A stretch of 64,000 bases of DNA from Lingula anatina (taxonomy: Eukaryota > Brachiopoda > Lingulata > Lingulida > Lingulidae): positions 79,082 to 143,081 of the forward strand of contig NW_019775092.1 in assembly GCF_001039355.2 (NCBI RefSeq). Reading direction: 5' to 3'. This document shows, piece after piece, positions 59,701 through 64,000 of the stretch (the first letter of the stretch is position 1; every line of letters begins with the position of its first letter). The notes beneath the pieces are model-generated. The model saw only the letters and a list, made by a program, of their open reading frames with translations, searched no databases and was not told where the DNA came from. The position numbers and the translations under genes were made by a program.

Positions 59701-61353
59701 ATGTTTGACCACGACAACTGATAGGACATGAGCAGACGATCTTTGTACTCGGGCCGAAATAAATGCTGACCGGTTTGTTTTAAATTAATGCACAGAAATC
59801 CAAGTTGGCATATAAACAGACTTCAAACAAAGGAATCCCAAGAAAAAGATCTAATGATAATTGGCAAGATAGGTGGAGAAATACTTTTAATTTTATTTTT
59901 CAATGTCAGTAAGCATAATGCATTTGTTAAGGCTGAACGGCCTTTTTTTTTTTTTGTAAAATGCGACGACACTTCATTGAGCCATATGTAAAGTTAAAGG
60001 TGAAATAATACATTTGTAATGAGATAACGCATGGGAAATATGCATTATTGAAAATATGAAAGCCTCTGTAACGGAATGTGATGCCGCATTTAAATAGCTG
60101 TGTTTTCCGAAATATTGGTCAGTGCGACTTCCTTAAGCAGCAGGCCGACGTAAATTTTTGTAAAATAAATAAATAAATAAATAAACAAATGATCGTTAAT
60201 ATTTAAAATTAAGAAAATAAACGTCGAAAAAAGTACCCTTTCTTTTAAATAAAATAAGTTTTACGTACCATTCCCTTTATGAAATTCGGTAGGTAGAAGT
60301 TGATAAAGGTCTTCAAGAACAATCTATTGAAAAAAGGCAGGGTAGGGGGCCATGTTCAGCTGTCATGATTTCATTCACATAATAACAATTAAAAAAGTGA
60401 AAATTAATGAAATGACAAATGACAATTTGGTTGAACGTCTGAATATTTATTTGTTTATTTTATTTCTAATTTTCATGACACGTAATCCTTATATATGTTG
60501 TTTTGCATTTTTTCATTATAGAACCCAAAGAAGTAAGGTCTCAACGAGAAAGTGAAAAAAATTCTCGATACTGTACTTTTTGCAATAAATATTATTAATC
60601 ATACTCCAATTTCTTCATAGAATTGACATTATAAATGATCGAAGACAATGAACGAAGGGGAAAATCCGTCAATATATTCTTGATGATTAGGAGAATTTAT
60701 TAGCATACAAATATAGCATATTAATAATTTCAACAAAATATAAAATGTTGCTTAAAATCTGACCTTTATTATGCGTCACATAACTAGTTGTCATTTAACG
60801 GCTCATTTCACATTCATTGAGTGAATAGTTAGTCATTACTTAGGAATTCGGGACAACTTAGAGCGAATCCAACAGCCGATAAGACTGGTATAAGACTTGC
60901 ACAGGAGGAGGAGGAGGGGCGGGGTCACCTCTTTATCAATCTTAGTGACAATATCGTCGAATCCAGCTCATCCCTCACATTGACAATCTCGGCAGAATAC
61001 CTGACATTCCCTTACATCTGCGGCGTCAGTCACAGGGCACGTAAATCGATGGTCTTTAACACAAGAGACAGATAAATACCTAAGTAATAGACAGGCTGTA
61101 AATACGTTATTTACTCAGAGGTTTTACGGCCTTAGCTATCCGGACATGCGTCAATAAAGACGGTGGGAAAGCATGGTAAACTTCCCCATGATGTGGGAGA
61201 CTGCTCCTCCTTCCCCGGGAAATAACAACAGACGATGACACACTGACAATGCGTGTGCGCGCGTGCGTGTGCGCGAGAGTGTGAATGTTTGAGAGACGGG
61301 GGTTAGCAAGAAGGGGGGATATAGAGCATAGCTTTTTATGACGTTTGAGATTA
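56743..61353. other. Spacer between the two foxQ2 copies
   Basis: This is AT-rich DNA with an ACGC/ACAC patch near 57300-57332, (AAAT)n at 60163-60185 and a GTGC/GCGC patch near 61250-61275. No gene or conserved-looking exon is recognised. If the foxQ2 copies are alleles joined in the assembly, a second version of this spacer should follow position 64000. Confidence 0.5.
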
Positions 61354-61354
61354 N

Positions 61355-61400
<46 letters not shown>

Positions 61401-64000
61401 TTCTTTACAAACTTAGAAAAATGTTTAAAGGACGGAGAATGATAAGGCGTTCTCTTAAATAAAATTTTAAAAATATACAACAAACAATTCACTTCAGTAA
61501 TTAAGACACGTCCACTCAAGGCACTGGTAATGCAGATTATTTATATCGAGCTCTGAGTTCACATGGGCTACTTATCTTTGGACAATAGTGAGACATTGTA
61601 AGTTACACGTTTTTAGATGACTAGAAACTAAAATCTTTGCCGTTCTGCAAATGACAAGCTAATAATTTCTAAAAATACTTTTTTTGAATTGATACAAATG
61701 ATTAGTTGTAGAATGCATTGCCAAAATAAGAAATTATTACAGAGAATGTGAGGTACAAAGTTACTATGTCTTTTGAAAACATATCTTTTTTATCAGAAAT
61801 ACTTTATGTCTACGTTTTGACATTTTTTTATCAAGTGATCCGTCGAACTATTTCGGCAAAAAATATCCAAATAAAAATTTTAATTTATTTTCAGTCACAT
61901 GATGCACGTTTTGTAATGTTTTAAAGAGAAGAAACTGCGAGTAGTCGCACTACATCGCCTTTTATAACATGCAAAACGCTTATTTCTGAAATAATAAAGC
62001 AAACGGCGCAGACTCACAGAACGAGCAGACAACAAAATCACTTTCAACACACATATTTGACAGACCTAACAGACAAATGTCGTTCCTGACTGAAAGTACA
62101 TTGAAGATGGGACAATTTTATAAAAGAAAAAAATCAAGTCAAGATTAGGCACCGGCCTAACCTAGAATATTCAAACTGCTCGGTCAAACCAACTAAAATA
62201 AGGCAAATTTATGCCTTACATTAAATCAATTATAATTAAATTGAATATTCTCTATTTTTATCAAAATGTCCAAAGATCCTTCTTCATATAGACTAGCATC
62301 GATTCGCTCAAATTTTAAGAAGATCAAATTTTATGGTTCAAAAATTTTATGACTGAATATCATTTGCAAAGCAGTCCCTAGAAGCATAAAACACTTATTC
62401 TATCATACAATATATGATAGAAAATAGGTAAATAACAAGATGTGAGTCTTCTTTAAAGAGCAACAGTCCTGAACACTCAACAAAGTAAAAGCGGAAGGCT
62501 GAGGCAGCGTTATTTAACAAACCTGGAGAATGACGACCCCAGGGGGTAGAGCGACTGGGAGTTGGTGTCCGCGTAGCTGGGGGTCTGCCACTGGTTATTA
62601 CACGGCGGCGGTGGGTTGTACATCCCGGAGTTACACGAGGGGGGCGGCGGAGGGGGCGCGTTGTTCAAAGAGCACGTGTTGGAATACCCTGTGTTGTTGA
62701 CGCCGTTGTGGTACCACTTCATGAAAGGGTTGTTCATACTTTGCCTCAAGAGGACCTCGTCCAGCCGGTATGCACGCCGCTCGGCCTCCGTGTACGGGGA
62801 GTAGATAGAGCTGAGGGCGGCTGCCGGGTTGAAGGAGACAGACGGGGAGAGGGGAGCGCCCGGACCGCCCATGTAACCATTATGCATGGCGAATTCGCAG
62901 TCCTTCTTTCTCCCACGGCGACGGGAACGACGCCGCTGACGGAAGTCTCCGCGCATGAAGTCCTGGAGGTTGGCCGGGTGGATGCTCCAGTAGTTGCCTT
63001 TGCCATCCTCACAGCGTCCCGCCTTAATAAAACAGTCATTTAAAGAGAGATTATGGCGGACGCTGTTTCTCCACCCTTGGCCCCGGTTTTTAAAATAAGG
63101 GAAATGTTTCTCTATCCAGTTATAAATGGAGCCCAGGCTCAGCCTCTTTTCCGCGCTTTCTAAAATTGATTTGGCAATGAGGGCGATGTAAGACAAGGGC
63201 GGTTTTTGGTCTGAGGGTTGTTCTTTAGTCTTCTCCTCTGGTTTGTCCAGAGATTGCAGAGCTTCCTCTTCGGCGTTACCCGCGTTCCCTTCGTTGGAAA
63301 CCACAGCAGAAGACGCAATGTCGCCTCCATTTTTCTCAGTCGACGTCACTTGCGGGGTGTCGTCTGCTACGCTGTTCTGTTCGTCTGCGGTGGAAGTCTC
63401 GTGCTTGCAGTCTTCTGTCTTCATTTCTGGCGGTGCAGGATTGCTGAGGATATGTGTCTGTTCGACAGAGACCTCACTCCCGTAGCCCTGTATTCCCGAC
63501 ACAGGTTTCGAGTCTGCATAATAGGACTGTTTTTGATCTGCAAGCACTGGAGAATTTGTCCCGAACACGTTGAAGTCGTTCCATCCGCCGCCTCCTCCCA
63601 GCTTATAGTAAGACGTGCTAGAGTTTGGAATGGGCTGCAATGGCGGGGAGGCAGCACAGATCATCGTGGACTCCGAGTAACTCGGAGGGGCTCGGCTCAT
63701 TCCGAGACAGCTGCTGAATGCGTCACCGAGCTCGGGGCTGTGTGGGAGCTTCATGGCGGAATCAAACATGTCCGTCGGGCGGTAGAGGGAGGTCTGGTAC
63801 TGGGCTGGGGGAGCGGCCTGGAAGCACGAACCTTGCATCGTCGTAAACTGCATTGTTGTCCACGTACCTGGAGTTAAAGCAGAAGTGTCAGACAGCGTTC
63901 ATTTCTGTTTTTCGAGCTGAAACGTTCAATGAAAGTAGCCGTCTGCTCAAGTTCTCCTCTAGAACTGCTCCAATGATGGCGACTAGAGATGGGATATATA
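61355..64000 (-). repeat. foxQ2 duplication, copy 2 (continues past the window)
   Basis: This matches 54070-56741. It starts in an (AAT)n tract of about 16 units directly after an N at 61354. The sequence left of the N is unrelated to the left flank of copy 1. Confidence 0.9.
62510..63853 (-). CDS. foxq2: FoxQ2-like forkhead transcription factor, copy 2
   Basis: This 447-residue single-exon frame has the same length as copy 1. The proteins differ at eight positions, all in the N-terminal third to half (for example S/T, P/S, S/A, A/T, D/E and N/T changes). The whole forkhead domain and C-terminus are identical, although many third-codon positions differ there (for example around 62870-63060). 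This pattern shows purifying selection on both sequences since they separated. It could be a second gene or the second allele of one gene. Confidence 0.88.
   Translation of the reverse strand: MQFTTMQGSCFQAAPPAQYQTSLYRPTDMFDSAMKLPHSPELGDAFSSCLGMSRAPPSYSESTMICAASPPLQPIPNSSTSYYKLGGGGGWNDFNVFGTNSPVLADQKQSYYADSKPVSGIQGYGSEVSVEQTHILSNPAPPEMKTEDCKHETSTADEQNSVADDTPQVTSTEKNGGDIASSAVVSNEGNAGNAEEEALQSLDKPEEKTKEQPSDQKPPLSYIALIAKSILESAEKRLSLGSIYNWIEKHFPYFKNRGQGWRNSVRHNLSLNDCFIKAGRCEDGKGNYWSIHPANLQDFMRGDFRQRRRSRRRGRKKDCEFAMHNGYMGGPGAPLSPSVSFNPAAALSSIYSPYTEAERRAYRLDEVLLRQSMNNPFMKWYHNGVNNTGYSNTCSLNNAPPPPPPSCNSGMYNPPPPCNNQWQTPSYADTNSQSLYPLGSSFSRFVK

Noticed and set aside
63218-63877. 219-codon plus-strand frame opposite foxQ2 copy 2
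   Set aside because: It runs antisense to a well-supported forkhead gene, and the equivalent frame in copy 1 is much shorter.

Overview
The window is animal (metazoan) DNA. It is AT-rich, with spliced genes, long introns, many microsatellites and several kinds of transposon debris. A four-exon Wnt16, a FoxQ2-class forkhead gene and an LRR-Roc-COR (ROCO) gene with CARD exons point to a bilaterian invertebrate. A spiralian (mollusc, brachiopod or annelid) or a cephalochordate would fit; the sequence alone does not decide. The poly-G run at position 1 suggests a contig end. Single N bases at 1023, 22585, 40043 and 61354 mark uncertain joins or ambiguous sites.

Layout. 1-12.4 kb is repeat-rich: a decayed non-LTR retrotransposon on the minus strand (1062-3592), an array of degenerate ~330-bp repeats (about 4.7-7 kb), a composite TTAA-flanked inverted-repeat element (8994-10147, with a partial tandem copy to about 10715), and a probable LTR-type relic with a 68/69-bp minisatellite (about 10.9-12.35 kb). 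12.46-18.56 kb (+) is the ROCO gene. One large exon encodes the LRRs, a Roc GTPase and a COR-like region. It is followed by three mutually exclusive-looking ends: a degenerate CARD exon, an intact CARD exon, and four phase-matched exons for a Ser/His-rich tail. 21.5-25.6 kb (+) is an unrecognised gene with a TATA box, a cluster of CRE-type sites, a 62-bp fold-back insertion that breaks its N-terminal coding sequence, a stop-free 198-bp intron and a one-base frame break. 27.15-48.32 kb (-) is a complete Wnt16 gene whose four exons join in phase to 356 codons. 54-56.7 kb and 61.4-64 kb (-) hold two near-identical intronless foxQ2-like genes in head-to-tail order, 7,259 bp apart.

Two large direct duplications, one of 2.3 kb in Wnt16 intron 2 and one of at least 2.65 kb carrying foxQ2, each have a boundary at a microsatellite next to a single N. 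They may be real tandem duplications, but two alleles joined end to end in the assembly would look the same. This is the main caution when counting foxQ2 genes here.

Functional links are limited. Wnt16 is a secreted ligand and FoxQ2 a transcription factor of anterior patterning in many invertebrates; they lie on the same strand 7 kb apart. The ROCO gene looks like an innate-immune or cell-death signalling scaffold. The middle gene is unassigned and converges tail-to-tail with Wnt16.
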